From positions 310,001 through 374,000 of the forward strand of contig JAMLIR010000001.1 in assembly GCA_023954045.1 (NCBI GenBank): 64,000 bases of DNA. Direction: 5' to 3'. The DNA comes from Burkholderiaceae bacterium. Its GTDB lineage: Bacteria; Pseudomonadota; Gammaproteobacteria; Burkholderiales; Burkholderiaceae_E. Numbering within the stretch: the stretch's first letter is position 1; each line of letters starts with the position of its first letter. The notes under the pieces were generated by a model. That model was given only the letters and a program-made list of their open reading frames with translations, had not been told where the DNA came from and made no database searches. This document shows positions 8,180 to 17,494 of this stretch, in pieces. Made by a program: the position numbers and the translations under genes.

Positions 8180-10027
8180 TCACGCCGCCGCCTCTCGTTC
8201 ACGGCCGATGTTCTGCCGCTGCGACATTTCGCGGCGGCGAATCGCCGTTGCCTCGATATCGACTGCGAGGTCGTCACCAAAGACGACCCCGTAGTCGAGA
8301 AGCGCCGACGAATGCGAGACGTAGCCAAGCCGGACGTCCCTTTCTACTCGTTCGACGTCCCGGTTCCAGGCGAGACCATAGCCCCCGCCTCCGCCGGTGC
8401 GGATCACAATGCGGTCGCCGTCGTCCAGATCATAGGTACCCTTGAATGAGCGGATGTGGCTCCCGTCACGCCGGAAAATGTCGACCTCCGACACCTTGCC
8501 TTCACCTCCCCCGGCGACGCCCCAGGGCGGGCACTTGGTTCGATCGATCTTCAGGGTGATCTTGCACGGTCCCGTGATGAGGTACGTCTTCTCGACGCCG
8601 AGCCCCCCGCGGAACTCGCCGGAACCACCGGAATCGCAGCGCAGTCGGTATGACGTGAACCTGAATGGATAGTAGGCCTCCTGCATTTCGATCGGGACGT
8701 CGGACGTATCTCCATGAACGTTCGAACGGGACGGACCATAGCCGTCCATGCCCGATGACGCCCCCCAGCCACCCACCGAAGTGTCGAGATGGAAGAACGG
8801 TTCTCCGGTGACCGCGCTCATGCCGTGGAACGCATGTACGCCGTAGGTGCCATGGTGTGCGGCGGCTACCCGGTCGGGGAACGGCTCTGCCATCGCCCGG
8901 AGTATCGTATCGACCGTGGTGGGGATCATGTGCCCCGAAAGTCCCAAGGGGGCATTGCGGTGCGCCGAGAGGAACTTCCCCTCGGGAATCTCGACGTCGA
9001 GGAGATCGAAATCGCCCTCGGTGAGCGGCTCCTCCGGCGAGAAGAGGTACTTGATCGCAATCCTTGCCGCAGCCACCGCGCCGCCATTGCGCCCGGCATT
9101 CATCGGGCCGGACAATTGGTCGGCCACGTCCGCATAGTCGACCGTGATGCGTTTCCCATCGAGTCGCACACGGACACCGACCGGTACGGTCCGATCCATA
9201 TGGACGCCGTCGTTATCCAGAAACGCGTATCCGGAGAACTCACCGCGCGGCGCCGCCTCCACTGCCATCTTGCTCAGCCGGCGAGCGTGATCCCACATCG
9301 CGACGACCGCGGCCCGGAAACGGTCGACCCCGTACTTGCCAACGACCTGGCCAACCATGTCCCGCCCCAGCAGGCATCCAGCGATCTGCGCCTCGACGTC
9401 GCCAGTCAGCATCTCGGGAAACCGCGTGTTGCACTGGATCATCCGGAACATGTCGTCAGATCGAACGCCCCGATGCATCAGCTTGACGCTCCGGAACTGG
9501 ATCCCCTCCTGGAAGATCTCCGTGGTCGACGTCGATGTGCACGACCCGACCATGATGCCGCCGACATCGATCCAGTGCATGAGCACGCAGAAGAACGCGA
9601 CGATCTCACCCCGGCCCTGATCGGCACGCACCGGGGTATACATGACCACGTTGTTCAGGTGCTGGCCCAGCGTCTCCGCGTGGTTCGAGATCAGCACGTC
9701 GCCGTGGGCGATGTTGTCCGCCCCATGAAGCGAAAGCCCGTCCCTGACCGCGGTTCCTAGCGCGTTCGCCGCGAAGATCAACAGACTGCCCCGCGATTGT
9801 GAAATCAGGTTCCCGTCCGGGTCGACGATCCCGACCGCGTAGTCCTTGTACTCGTTGATGAGTTGGGAAAAGGCGGTCCGGGTGATGTTCCGGTCGATTT
9901 GGTTCGGGATCGAGACCAGATCGTGCCGAATGATCTGAAGTGTGATCGGATCTTCGACAGCCGACCGGGTTTCCTTGTCCTTCACCGCATGGGCCACTTC
10001 GGCATGCATCACGTCGCTCCGCTTCAT
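8180..10027 (-). CDS. hyuB: hydantoinase B/oxoprolinase family subunit
   Basis: A 615-residue HyuB-type subunit. Members pair with HyuA to hydrolyse N-methylhydantoin or 5-oxoproline with ATP, or to carboxylate ketones in acetone/acetophenone carboxylases. Typical family features are DPITLQIIRHDL at the N-terminus, SISNHA-like motifs (here DVLISNHAETLGQHLNN), DNDGVHMDRTVP and the glycine-rich C-terminal RTGGGGGYG. The ATG at 10027 overlaps the hyuA stop by ATGA, so translation is coupled and a complex is likely. The next gene is fumarylacetoacetase. No gamma subunit of acetone carboxylase is nearby, which favours a hydantoinase/oxoprolinase-type reaction. Confidence 0.92.
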   Translation of the reverse strand: MKRSDVMHAEVAHAVKDKETRSAVEDPITLQIIRHDLVSIPNQIDRNITRTAFSQLINEYKDYAVGIVDPDGNLISQSRGSLLIFAANALGTAVRDGLSLHGADNIAHGDVLISNHAETLGQHLNNVVMYTPVRADQGRGEIVAFFCVLMHWIDVGGIMVGSCTSTSTTEIFQEGIQFRSVKLMHRGVRSDDMFRMIQCNTRFPEMLTGDVEAQIAGCLLGRDMVGQVVGKYGVDRFRAAVVAMWDHARRLSKMAVEAAPRGEFSGYAFLDNDGVHMDRTVPVGVRVRLDGKRITVDYADVADQLSGPMNAGRNGGAVAAARIAIKYLFSPEEPLTEGDFDLLDVEIPEGKFLSAHRNAPLGLSGHMIPTTVDTILRAMAEPFPDRVAAAHHGTYGVHAFHGMSAVTGEPFFHLDTSVGGWGASSGMDGYGPSRSNVHGDTSDVPIEMQEAYYPFRFTSYRLRCDSGGSGEFRGGLGVEKTYLITGPCKITLKIDRTKCPPWGVAGGGEGKVSEVDIFRRDGSHIRSFKGTYDLDDGDRIVIRTGGGGGYGLAWNRDVERVERDVRLGYVSHSSALLDYGVVFGDDLAVDIEATAIRRREMSQRQNIGREREAAA

Positions 10028-12090
10028 GACAGGTCGCAAGAGATCGAGATCTCACCCAATCGCCCGATCTGGGCGCAATCGCCTGGCAGGATCACTGTCG
10101 TTGCGCTGTACTCCTCGATGATCGCGGGACCCGATATCCTGAATCCCACCGGAAGCGACGCGCGATCCCAGACGTCGGTCTCGATTCGGTTGAAGGGCTG
10201 CGGAAAATACACGGAACGCCTGGACGACGGTTTCGGTGTCGTGGAATTGCTTGCCGACCCAAGGACTTCCAGCGTCGGACGCGCCACATCGCCCTCCATG
10301 AATAGCCGGGCGCCGACGATCTCGACCGCACAACTGCCATTGACATGGCCATAGCGTGCGCCGTACGTCGCCTCGAACTTCTGCAAGATCGAGTCGACTG
10401 TCGATCCCCGATCCACCCGAACCCGTACGCTGTGCTTCTGCCCGCGGTAGCGCATCTCGAACGATCGCTCGCTGCGAATCGCCCCCGAACCGCATTCGCG
10501 CTCCAGCGTGGAACGCGCGGCGCGCTCGAGATCCGCGAAGACCGCTTCCGTCTCGCGCAGCATGGCCGGCGATACATCGCCAACGACCGTCCGGGCGAGG
10601 TCGACACGAATTGGAGCCAGAAGCATTCCCAGGCAACTGAAGTTCCCGGGATGCGGCGGAACGAGCACGCGCGGGATCCTCAATGCACGCGCGAGCTGGG
10701 AGCCGAACAGCGGACCGCTACCACCGAAGACAAACAACGTGAACTCGCGGACGTCGTGCCCGCGCTCGATCGATATTTCCTTGATCGCATTCGTCATGGC
10801 AATGTTCGCAAGGTCGAGAATCCCCTGGGCGGCGAGGTCCACGCTGTCGGCACCGCCATATCCCAGGGGATCAGCGACCCGCGTCTCGATCGCCTGCCTG
10901 GCTTTCTCGAGATCGAGGCGCAGACGTCCGCCCATGAACGCGCCTGTTCCGATGCGCCCGAGCGCAAGGTTCGCATCGGTGACCGTCGGTTCGACACCGC
11001 CCCTTCCAAACGCCACCGGCCCGGGTTCGGAGCCCGCGCTGCGGGGCCCCACCATGAGGTCTCCGCCCGAATCGACTTGGGCGATGGATCCGCCGCCCGC
11101 GCCGACTTCGACGATGTCGATGACCGGCGTGCGCAGCGGAAATCCGTGGTCGTAGCCGCCGACGTAGTAGAGCGGCTGCACGTCGAACTGGGCGTCCATC
11201 ACGAGCGCGCATTTGGCGGTCGTTCCACCCATATCGAACGCAATCAACTTCTCGCAACCAAGCTCGGCCGCGTACCGGGCCGCGCCGATGCACCCACCGA
11301 CAGGTCCTGACTCGACGAGTGCAACCGGCTCCGAGACGGATCTGTCAGTCGACAGGACCCCGCCGCCCGAGCCCATCATGTAGAACGTCCCCTCGAAGTC
11401 CCGCTGCCTCAGACGCGCATCGAATGCGTCCACGTAATGGCGCATCTTCGGTCCGACGTAGGCATTCGCAGCCGCGGTCGAAGTTCGCTCGTACTCGTAC
11501 CATTCCCTGCTCAATGCGGTGCCGGCGGTGATGTAGGCCGACGGGAGACGTTTCCGAAGCACCTCGACTGCGCGCTCCTCGTGGGCAGAATTGATGTAGG
11601 CGTTCAGAAATGCCACGGCAACGGCTTCGACTCCCATTGCGCGCAGCCGTTCCGCGACCTCCTCGAGTTCGCTTTCATTCAAAGCGACGACGACCTGCCC
11701 TCTCGCATCGATGCGCTCGTCCACATCGAAGCGCAGATCGCGCGGGACCAGTACCGGATCCCGGCGATACCGCTGTGAGAACGGGACCGGTCGGTTGCCG
11801 CGGCCGATCTCGAGCAGATCGGAGAAGCCTCGCGTCGTCACCAGTGCGGTCTTCGCGCCGCTCCGCTGAATGAACGCATTGATGACGTGCGTCGTGCCGT
11901 GCTTGAATAGAAGCCCTTGCGCCAGATCGACGTCGGCGCCTTCCAGTCCCTCGAGCGCACCATCAGCGAGGTTGGTGTAGTTCGTGAGCGCCTTGCCGTA
12001 CCAGACCTTTCCGCTCGATGAATCGAACGCGGCGACGTCCGTGAACGTTCCGCCCGTGTCTGCGGCGATCAGGTAGCTGCGCTCCGTCAT
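10024..12090 (-). CDS. hyuA: hydantoinase A/oxoprolinase family subunit
   Basis: A 688-residue HyuA-type ATP-binding subunit of the actin/hexokinase fold. The first phosphate loop is ADTGGTFTDVAA near residues 9-20, a second nucleotide motif is FDMGGTTAKCAL, and FGGSGPLFG lies towards the C-terminus. Together with HyuB it should form an ATP-dependent amidohydrolase or carboxylase. The ATG at 12090 is preceded by AAGGATC. It is the first gene of a leftward train and diverges from a LysR regulator across a 320-base region, so it is probably the regulated promoter-proximal gene. Exact substrate not determinable. Confidence 0.92.
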   Translation of the reverse strand: MTERSYLIAADTGGTFTDVAAFDSSSGKVWYGKALTNYTNLADGALEGLEGADVDLAQGLLFKHGTTHVINAFIQRSGAKTALVTTRGFSDLLEIGRGNRPVPFSQRYRRDPVLVPRDLRFDVDERIDARGQVVVALNESELEEVAERLRAMGVEAVAVAFLNAYINSAHEERAVEVLRKRLPSAYITAGTALSREWYEYERTSTAAANAYVGPKMRHYVDAFDARLRQRDFEGTFYMMGSGGGVLSTDRSVSEPVALVESGPVGGCIGAARYAAELGCEKLIAFDMGGTTAKCALVMDAQFDVQPLYYVGGYDHGFPLRTPVIDIVEVGAGGGSIAQVDSGGDLMVGPRSAGSEPGPVAFGRGGVEPTVTDANLALGRIGTGAFMGGRLRLDLEKARQAIETRVADPLGYGGADSVDLAAQGILDLANIAMTNAIKEISIERGHDVREFTLFVFGGSGPLFGSQLARALRIPRVLVPPHPGNFSCLGMLLAPIRVDLARTVVGDVSPAMLRETEAVFADLERAARSTLERECGSGAIRSERSFEMRYRGQKHSVRVRVDRGSTVDSILQKFEATYGARYGHVNGSCAVEIVGARLFMEGDVARPTLEVLGSASNSTTPKPSSRRSVYFPQPFNRIETDVWDRASLPVGFRISGPAIIEEYSATTVILPGDCAQIGRLGEISISCDLS

Positions 12091-12254
12091 CGTTGATCCT
12101 TGGTTGATGTTGGCGGAGATTATGGCGTCGTGGAACGCCCAACAGAACCGTCAAAGAAGTACTTGAACAATCGCATCGGAGGTCACAATCGACCGCCGCA
12201 CAAGTCGGGCGAGTTGCTGCCGGATTCGCACCTGGTTTCTGGATTCCGGAGTCC

Positions 12255-12271
12255 TTGCGTAAGATTCGCAA
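12255..12271. promoter_or_regulatory. candidate LysR-binding inverted repeat
   Basis: TTGCG-N7-CGCAA, perfect five-base arms, in the divergent region between hyuA and the LysR gene. The geometry resembles LysR-type activator boxes though it is not an exact T-N11-A. No binding evidence. Confidence 0.4.
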
Positions 12272-12297
12272 CGAAGGGGATGGGCCCCGGCCGGCCC

Positions 12298-12339
12298 CGT
12301 CATGCCGAGGACACCCCGGCTGCCTCCTTGGGGATGACG
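12298..12339. repeat. REP-like imperfect palindrome
   Basis: A 42-base imperfect inverted repeat beginning CGTCATGCCGAGGA and ending TCCTTGGGGATGACG. Elements with CGTCAT...ATGACG ends are common dispersed intergenic repeats in GC-rich proteobacteria. Only one copy is seen in this window, so repeat status is inferred from form. Confidence 0.4.
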
Positions 12340-12410
12340 TGTTGCCTGTAGATCACGCATCCAGGGTGGATCCCCTTGCGCCAGGCTCGGGTATCAATCG
12401 AGGTCAGACG

Positions 12411-13433
12411 ATGAGGCACAGTGAAGGACGCAAGGCGACGATTTCGACGCACCAGGCCCGGCCGGCTCCGCGGGGGCGATCGCGGGTGACGCTGATGCAG
12501 CTCGAACTGATGCAGCATGTCGCCACAATGCAGAACATTACCGCTGCGGGCCGGGAACTCGGGATGTCCGGCTCGCTGGCTGCGCGCCAGATTGCTTCGC
12601 TGGAGCGCGCGCTTGGCGTACGGCTGTTCCAGCGTACGACGCGCAGCATCCGTCTTACCGAGGCCGGCGAGCGCGTACTCGACTGGGCACGTCAGACACT
12701 GGAAGGCTTTACCGAGCTGGACGACTCCGTGACGACGATGACGCAGGCCCCGCGCGGTGTCGTGCGGATCGCCGTCAATCACTACGCCGCGGGAAGCTAT
12801 CTTCCACTGGTGCTCTCCGAATTCAGCGCCAGGTATCCCGATGTCAAACTCTCGGTGGTCACGACCGACGAGTTGGTCGATCTCGTCGCCGATGGCATCG
12901 ACGTAGCGGTCCATTCCGGTCGCATCCCGGACAGCAGCATGGTCGGTGTCCGAGTGCGCGATGTTCATAGGGTTCTGTGTGCCTCACCGGAGTATCTCGA
13001 GCGCGCAGGCACGCCGAAATCCCTCGACGAACTGGAGATGCACGAATGTCTCGTGCACCCCTCCAACGAACCCGTAAACTGGTTCTTCCGCCACGGGGAC
13101 AAGACCGTCGGCATACCGGTGCGTTCCCGGATCGAGGCGGACAGTCACAACGTGCTGCTCGAGTTCGCACGGCACGGTCTGGGCATCGCGAGGCTCGGCC
13201 GGAATATTGTCAGGACCGACCTCGAGGCCGGCCGACTTGTGCAGATCCTGCCCGACTACGCTTGCGTCTACCCCTCCGGTGAACTCCCCAGCGTATGGAT
13301 CCTCTATCCGAACCGGCGGCTCCTCTATCGGACCCGGGTGCTGGTAGATTTCCTGAGCGAGAAACTCACCGCGCTGACTGAGTACGGCGCACCCGCGCCG
13401 CAGGAGCGCGCGGGTACGCGCACGCGCAAGTGA
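12411..13433 (+). CDS. LysR-family transcriptional regulator
   Basis: A 340-residue LysR regulator. The N-terminal winged helix-turn-helix covers about residues 27-85 (MQLELMQHVATMQNITAAGR through LFQRTTRSIRLTEAGE), followed by the periplasmic-binding-protein-like effector domain to about residue 320. The ATG at 12411 is preceded by GAGGTC; a longer open frame upstream has no family similarity. A basic extension precedes the HTH. It diverges from hyuA and probably controls that operon, and it is convergent with the flavoprotein gene at 13471. Members of the DsdA/Aminoacid-type LysR group regulate neighbouring catabolic genes in response to a pathway intermediate; the effector here is unknown. 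Confidence 0.93.
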   Translation: MRHSEGRKATISTHQARPAPRGRSRVTLMQLELMQHVATMQNITAAGRELGMSGSLAARQIASLERALGVRLFQRTTRSIRLTEAGERVLDWARQTLEGFTELDDSVTTMTQAPRGVVRIAVNHYAAGSYLPLVLSEFSARYPDVKLSVVTTDELVDLVADGIDVAVHSGRIPDSSMVGVRVRDVHRVLCASPEYLERAGTPKSLDELEMHECLVHPSNEPVNWFFRHGDKTVGIPVRSRIEADSHNVLLEFARHGLGIARLGRNIVRTDLEAGRLVQILPDYACVYPSGELPSVWILYPNRRLLYRTRVLVDFLSEKLTALTEYGAPAPQERAGTRTRK

Positions 13434-13470
13434 TACCCGACGTTGGAGAAGCCCGGTCGTTCGGCCTCAT

Positions 13471-15147
13471 TCAACGATCGCAGACCTGCACGTTCTCTTC
13501 GCCGGCGAGGAAAGTCGCACCCGACGCCGATCGCCCCGCCCTTCGCCCCGAGAAGACACAGTCAGCCAGCGACAAGCCGCTCACGAGAAAGTTCGATGGC
13601 ATGCCGATCGCGACGCGCCCCGCCGCGTAGAGCCCGTCGATCAGAGGTCGTCCGACGCCACGGACCTGCCCGGTACGCTCGTCGATCATCAGACCTCCAA
13701 GGGTCAGCGAAAGCGGCGGAAAGCCCTTGCTGTGGGGCGAGCAGTTGATCGCGTAGTACGGCCCCGTGCCCAAGGGCAAGGTATTCGGCGCAAGCTTTCC
13801 GAGCCAGTCCTCCCGCTTGCGAAGCACGCACTCGTTATACCGATCGACGGTGTTCCGCAGCCCGTCCGGGCGGATTCCACACTTGCTCGCCAGTTTCTCG
13901 AGCGTCCGTGACCGCCGCCAGGCAAACATCAGCGGCATCAGGGCGCGGGCCCGATAGCGCAGGATCATCGGGCGCCATGGCATCACCTGGCGCCATGCTG
14001 CCCTGAATTGCGCCGAGTCGAGGATCAGCCACGCAACGTGATCGGGCTGCTTGAACACTTCGTGACCAATCGTCGCCCCGTAGGCATCTTCGGCGATGAA
14101 GCGCTCGCCGTCGGCGTTGACGAGAACCCCAAACTTGAACGGCTTTGGCACCAACAGCGAGCGCCCGGACTCGCCACAATCCATCCGCGTGAGCGCTCCC
14201 ACGGATTGCCCCAACCGGATGCCATCGCCCCGGCATCCGGCCGATCCCATGGGAATTGCGTTCAGATGTTGTGGAAGATACTCGGCCATCATCTCGCGAT
14301 TGTTGATGAAGCCACCGGTCGCAAGGATCACGCCGCGCTTGGCGCGGATTCGACGAGCCACGCCGCGCCGTTCGGCCCACGCAATGCCACGATGCAATAA
14401 CCTGGCGGGCGGCCCGTAGAGGTTGCCCTTGCCCTTGTGATACAGACGCTCGCAGAGACGATGCAACGACCAGGCGAGACTGCCCGGCACGATTGCCGCC
14501 ACTTCGATGCCGACCACGCGTTCGCTCGCGTCCACGATCAACCTCGTCGCCGGGGACCGGAGCTGCAGCCTGGCGCCGACGCGACCCACGGCCTTGCGAA
14601 GTGCCGCGAACAGGTGTACTCCCTTCGAGCCAAACCCGGGCCCCACCGTGATATGTCCCCGAGGTGCGGGCTTTGCAACCGCCGCGTAGCGCTGCACGCA
14701 CTCGTTTCCACTGAAGTAGAGCGACGCGCCAGCCGACAAGGCCGCGTCGTACGCCTCGTCCGGCTTTGCGAGGCGGCCCGCGTATGTCGCCCCATGTCCA
14801 ATCAGCCAGTCCAGGTTTGCCGCGCTCTGCTCGCAGAAGCGCCGCAGCGTATCGCTTCCAACGATGTCTCCGACTTCCATGCTGAGGTACTTGAACATCT
14901 CGTCGGTGGTGTCGTCGAAGCCGGCCTCGCGCTGGAATCGGGTGCCTCCCGCGTACAACACTCCCCCGCTCAGGGCGCTCGTGCCACCGCCCTCGAACTT
15001 GTCGATGATGATCACACTGGCACCAGACGCCTGAGCCTCGAGCGCGGCGCACGCCCCGGCCGCACCGAACCCCACGACCACCACATCGGCCGTGTCGTCC
15101 CAAGCGACCCTGTCCGGGTCGTCGACTTTCAAAGGGGGCAGAACCAT
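13471..15147 (-). CDS. FAD-dependent oxidoreductase, 3-ketosteroid dehydrogenase/fumarate reductase type
   Basis: A 558-residue flavoprotein. The FAD motif GFGAAGACAALEA is near residue 30, with KFEGGGTSALSGG loop, and the C-terminal flavin segment LYAAGRVAIGMPSN. The domain order matches FAD_binding_2 proteins such as 3-ketosteroid delta-1-dehydrogenase. The ATG at 15147 has GGAG six bases upstream, so this start is favoured over an open extension to 15201. It is the last gene of the TRAP transporter/SDR operon and may desaturate the imported compound or a CoA-free derivative of it. It is a distant relative of the flavoprotein at 3413-5116. No signal peptide is seen. Confidence 0.9.
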   Translation of the reverse strand: MVLPPLKVDDPDRVAWDDTADVVVVGFGAAGACAALEAQASGASVIIIDKFEGGGTSALSGGVLYAGGTRFQREAGFDDTTDEMFKYLSMEVGDIVGSDTLRRFCEQSAANLDWLIGHGATYAGRLAKPDEAYDAALSAGASLYFSGNECVQRYAAVAKPAPRGHITVGPGFGSKGVHLFAALRKAVGRVGARLQLRSPATRLIVDASERVVGIEVAAIVPGSLAWSLHRLCERLYHKGKGNLYGPPARLLHRGIAWAERRGVARRIRAKRGVILATGGFINNREMMAEYLPQHLNAIPMGSAGCRGDGIRLGQSVGALTRMDCGESGRSLLVPKPFKFGVLVNADGERFIAEDAYGATIGHEVFKQPDHVAWLILDSAQFRAAWRQVMPWRPMILRYRARALMPLMFAWRRSRTLEKLASKCGIRPDGLRNTVDRYNECVLRKREDWLGKLAPNTLPLGTGPYYAINCSPHSKGFPPLSLTLGGLMIDERTGQVRGVGRPLIDGLYAAGRVAIGMPSNFLVSGLSLADCVFSGRRAGRSASGATFLAGEENVQVCDR

Positions 15148-15277
15148 CAGAATCTCCGAAATCGTCTGTTGCTGGAACCGTCGCCGCTCAGTCGCTCCCA
15201 CTTCCAGCCGGGCCGTGACGTGCGTCGCTGCCGGGACGCCGGTCCGATGCCGGCCGCCCCATGACCACCGTGCGAGA

Positions 15278-16591
15278 CTAGAACTCCATCCTGCTCGGCA
15301 GCCAGGTCACGATCTCCGGGAAGAATATGAGCAGCAGCAGGAGTACCCAGATCACGCCGATGAAGGGTGCCGCGCCCCGCGCGACCGTCATCAGCGAAGT
15401 TCCTCGGGGGGCGATTCCCTGGATCACGAAGAGATTGACACCGACTGGCGGCGTGCAGAGCGCCATCTCGGAGGCGATCACCATGATGACGCCGAACCAG
15501 ACAGCGTCGTAACCCGACTGAATCGCGACCGGGAGAAAGATCGGCACCGAGATCATGATCAGCGCAATGACGTCCAGGAAGGTGCCGAGCACGGTCAGGA
15601 TGGCCAGGATCACGATCATCGTGCCCCAGCCCGGCAGGTTCAGGCCGAGCAAGAGGTTGCTGACCGTATCCCGGAATCCGGTGATGAAGAACACGTGGCC
15701 GAGAATCGTCGCCCCGACGATGATCATGTAGATCATCCCGGATACGCGAATGGTCGTCCGCGCCGCCTGGAGGACACCGGCTGTGTTGAGTCTGCGATAG
15801 GCGATCAACAGAACCAGCGTGACGAACACGCTCACGGCGCTTGCCTCGATTGCCGTGAAGATCCCGGCGTACATACCCCCGACGATCGAGACGAACAGGA
15901 CGCCCGCCGGCGCCAGCTCCTTGAGCCCTAGGATCTTCTCACTCATCGGCGCCCGCTCCCCTTTCGGAGCCCGGGTCGGGAAGACACGCGCATAGCTGTA
16001 GATGTACGCGCTCATCAGTGCGGTCAGAAGGATGCCGGGCAGAATTCCCCCAATGAACACCCGGCCGATCGAAACCTCCGTTGCGGCACCACCATAGATG
16101 ATCATGATGGTGCTGGGAGGGATAAGCGCCGCGAGCGTCCCAGCGACCGCCAGCGTTCCGAGGCTCAGCGGCCTGTAGTACTTCTTCTGCTCCATCGCCG
16201 GGATCGCGACCGATCCGATCGTCGCGGCCGCCGCGGTGTTCGACCCGCTCATGAATCCGAAGATCGCGCACACCACGGTGCTGGCGATCGCGAGCCCGCC
16301 GGGCAACGCTCCGAACCACTTGTACAGGCCGCTGAACAGATCATCCCCGATGCGGTGGGTCGTGAGCAGATTCCCCATCAATATGAACATCGGGATTGCG
16401 AGAAGCGGGTAGCCGAGGAGTTGGTTGAAGGCGATCTTTCCCGCGACGTTGGCCAACGCATCGAAACCCTCCAGGTACTGCATCGCCGCCAGCCCGGCCA
16501 GGAGCAGTCCCATGAAGATCGGCATGCCGATGATCAGGAACGTCGCCAGTAGTCCGAGGCAGATCACCAGCCCCATCGCTTCGTGTGTCAT
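15278..16591 (-). CDS. dctM: TRAP transporter large permease subunit
   Basis: A 437-residue DctM-type integral membrane protein, the sodium-coupled transport subunit of a TRAP system in the inner membrane. About a dozen hydrophobic segments are visible, with hallmark stretches GSNTAAAATIGSVAIPAM, IPPSTIMIIYG and CTPPVGVNLFVIQG. The ATG at 16591 follows GGAG by five bases. Its partner genes dctQ and dctP lie upstream in the same direction, but two SDR genes separate dctQ from dctM, which is unusual. It works with the periplasmic protein at 18869-19930 to import a carboxylate. Confidence 0.94.
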   Translation of the reverse strand: MTHEAMGLVICLGLLATFLIIGMPIFMGLLLAGLAAMQYLEGFDALANVAGKIAFNQLLGYPLLAIPMFILMGNLLTTHRIGDDLFSGLYKWFGALPGGLAIASTVVCAIFGFMSGSNTAAAATIGSVAIPAMEQKKYYRPLSLGTLAVAGTLAALIPPSTIMIIYGGAATEVSIGRVFIGGILPGILLTALMSAYIYSYARVFPTRAPKGERAPMSEKILGLKELAPAGVLFVSIVGGMYAGIFTAIEASAVSVFVTLVLLIAYRRLNTAGVLQAARTTIRVSGMIYMIIVGATILGHVFFITGFRDTVSNLLLGLNLPGWGTMIVILAILTVLGTFLDVIALIMISVPIFLPVAIQSGYDAVWFGVIMVIASEMALCTPPVGVNLFVIQGIAPRGTSLMTVARGAAPFIGVIWVLLLLLIFFPEIVTWLPSRMEF

Positions 16592-16632
16592 CCCGACTCC
16601 TCAGACGGCCATTGCAGCTCCGTTCTTATCGA

Positions 16633-17394
16633 TCAGAACTGACAGACATACTTGCCGCCATCGATCGTGACCGGGCCACCGTTGATGTACTCGGCAATAG
16701 GCGATGCAAGGAAGCAGATGACCGTCGCAAGCTCCTCGGTCGTCCCGAATCTACGCAGCGCAATCACCGAGCGCATCTTTTCCCCGATCTCCCCGGCATG
16801 ACCCGCCTTCGTGAACTCCGTTTCGACGACGCCAGGCCTCACGTATACGGCGGTCACCCCGAACGCTCCGAGTTCGCCGGCGACGGTTTTAGAGAGTGCC
16901 TCGAGCCCTGCCTTGCTCGCGCTATAGGCAGCGAAACCGGCCGCCGGCAGCTCGGCGGCGAAGGACGAAATGTTGATCATTCGTCCAGCGCCCTGCTCCT
17001 TCATCATCCGGCCGACGACCTGGGAGCAGTTGAACGCGCCGCGCAGGTTGACAGCGATGACCTGATCCCACTCGGCGGCCTCCATCTCGAGGAATGGAAT
17101 CCTGCGGATCGCGGCGCACGCATTGTTGACCAGAACGTCGATGCGCCCGAATCGCTGTCTGACCGCGCCCGCCATGGCCTCGACGTCCGCCATTCGCGTG
17201 ATGTCCGCCTGGTGCGCCGCGCCGACGCCACCGCGGCGCAGGATCTCTGCCTCGACGTTGCGCGCGTTCTCGCCGTTGATGTCGACGACGACGACGGTCG
17301 CGCCCTCGCTCGCTAGTGCAAGCGCCATCGCCTCGCCGTGCCCCCGGCCGCCGCCAGTTACGATGATGACTTTCCCGGACAGTTGAAGATCCAT
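16633..17394 (-). CDS. SDR-family dehydrogenase/reductase
   Basis: A 253-residue classical SDR with cofactor motif TGGGRGHGEA near residue 12, acidic VVDING at the end of beta strand 2 (suggesting NAD preference), NNAC in place of NNAG, catalytic Ser in INISS and the YSASK active site. The start at 17394 places the first beta strand normally; an open extension of 13 codons exists upstream. It lies between dctQ and dctM of a TRAP operon, next to a second SDR gene, so it probably oxidises or reduces the imported substrate. Note the unusual His in GRGHG instead of the common Ile or Leu. Confidence 0.9.
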   Translation of the reverse strand: MDLQLSGKVIIVTGGGRGHGEAMALALASEGATVVVVDINGENARNVEAEILRRGGVGAAHQADITRMADVEAMAGAVRQRFGRIDVLVNNACAAIRRIPFLEMEAAEWDQVIAVNLRGAFNCSQVVGRMMKEQGAGRMINISSFAAELPAAGFAAYSASKAGLEALSKTVAGELGAFGVTAVYVRPGVVETEFTKAGHAGEIGEKMRSVIALRRFGTTEELATVICFLASPIAEYINGGPVTIDGGKYVCQF

Positions 17395-17494
17395 TCGTGT
17401 ACCGTTCACAAGAGTGCGAGGGGATCGCGCCAACGAGCACCCTCGAATTGAACCGAAACGCCGCCGATGTCAGCGCCGTGTTGGCGCAGCGTAT

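Larger units (their letters stand above)
12091..12410. other. 320-base divergent intergenic region between hyuA and LysR gene
   Basis: No gene is supported here. It must hold the promoters of the leftward hyuA operon and the rightward LysR gene. It contains an inverted repeat that could be the LysR binding site (12255-12271) and a larger imperfect palindrome resembling a dispersed genomic repeat (12298-12339), both listed separately. Confidence 0.7.
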
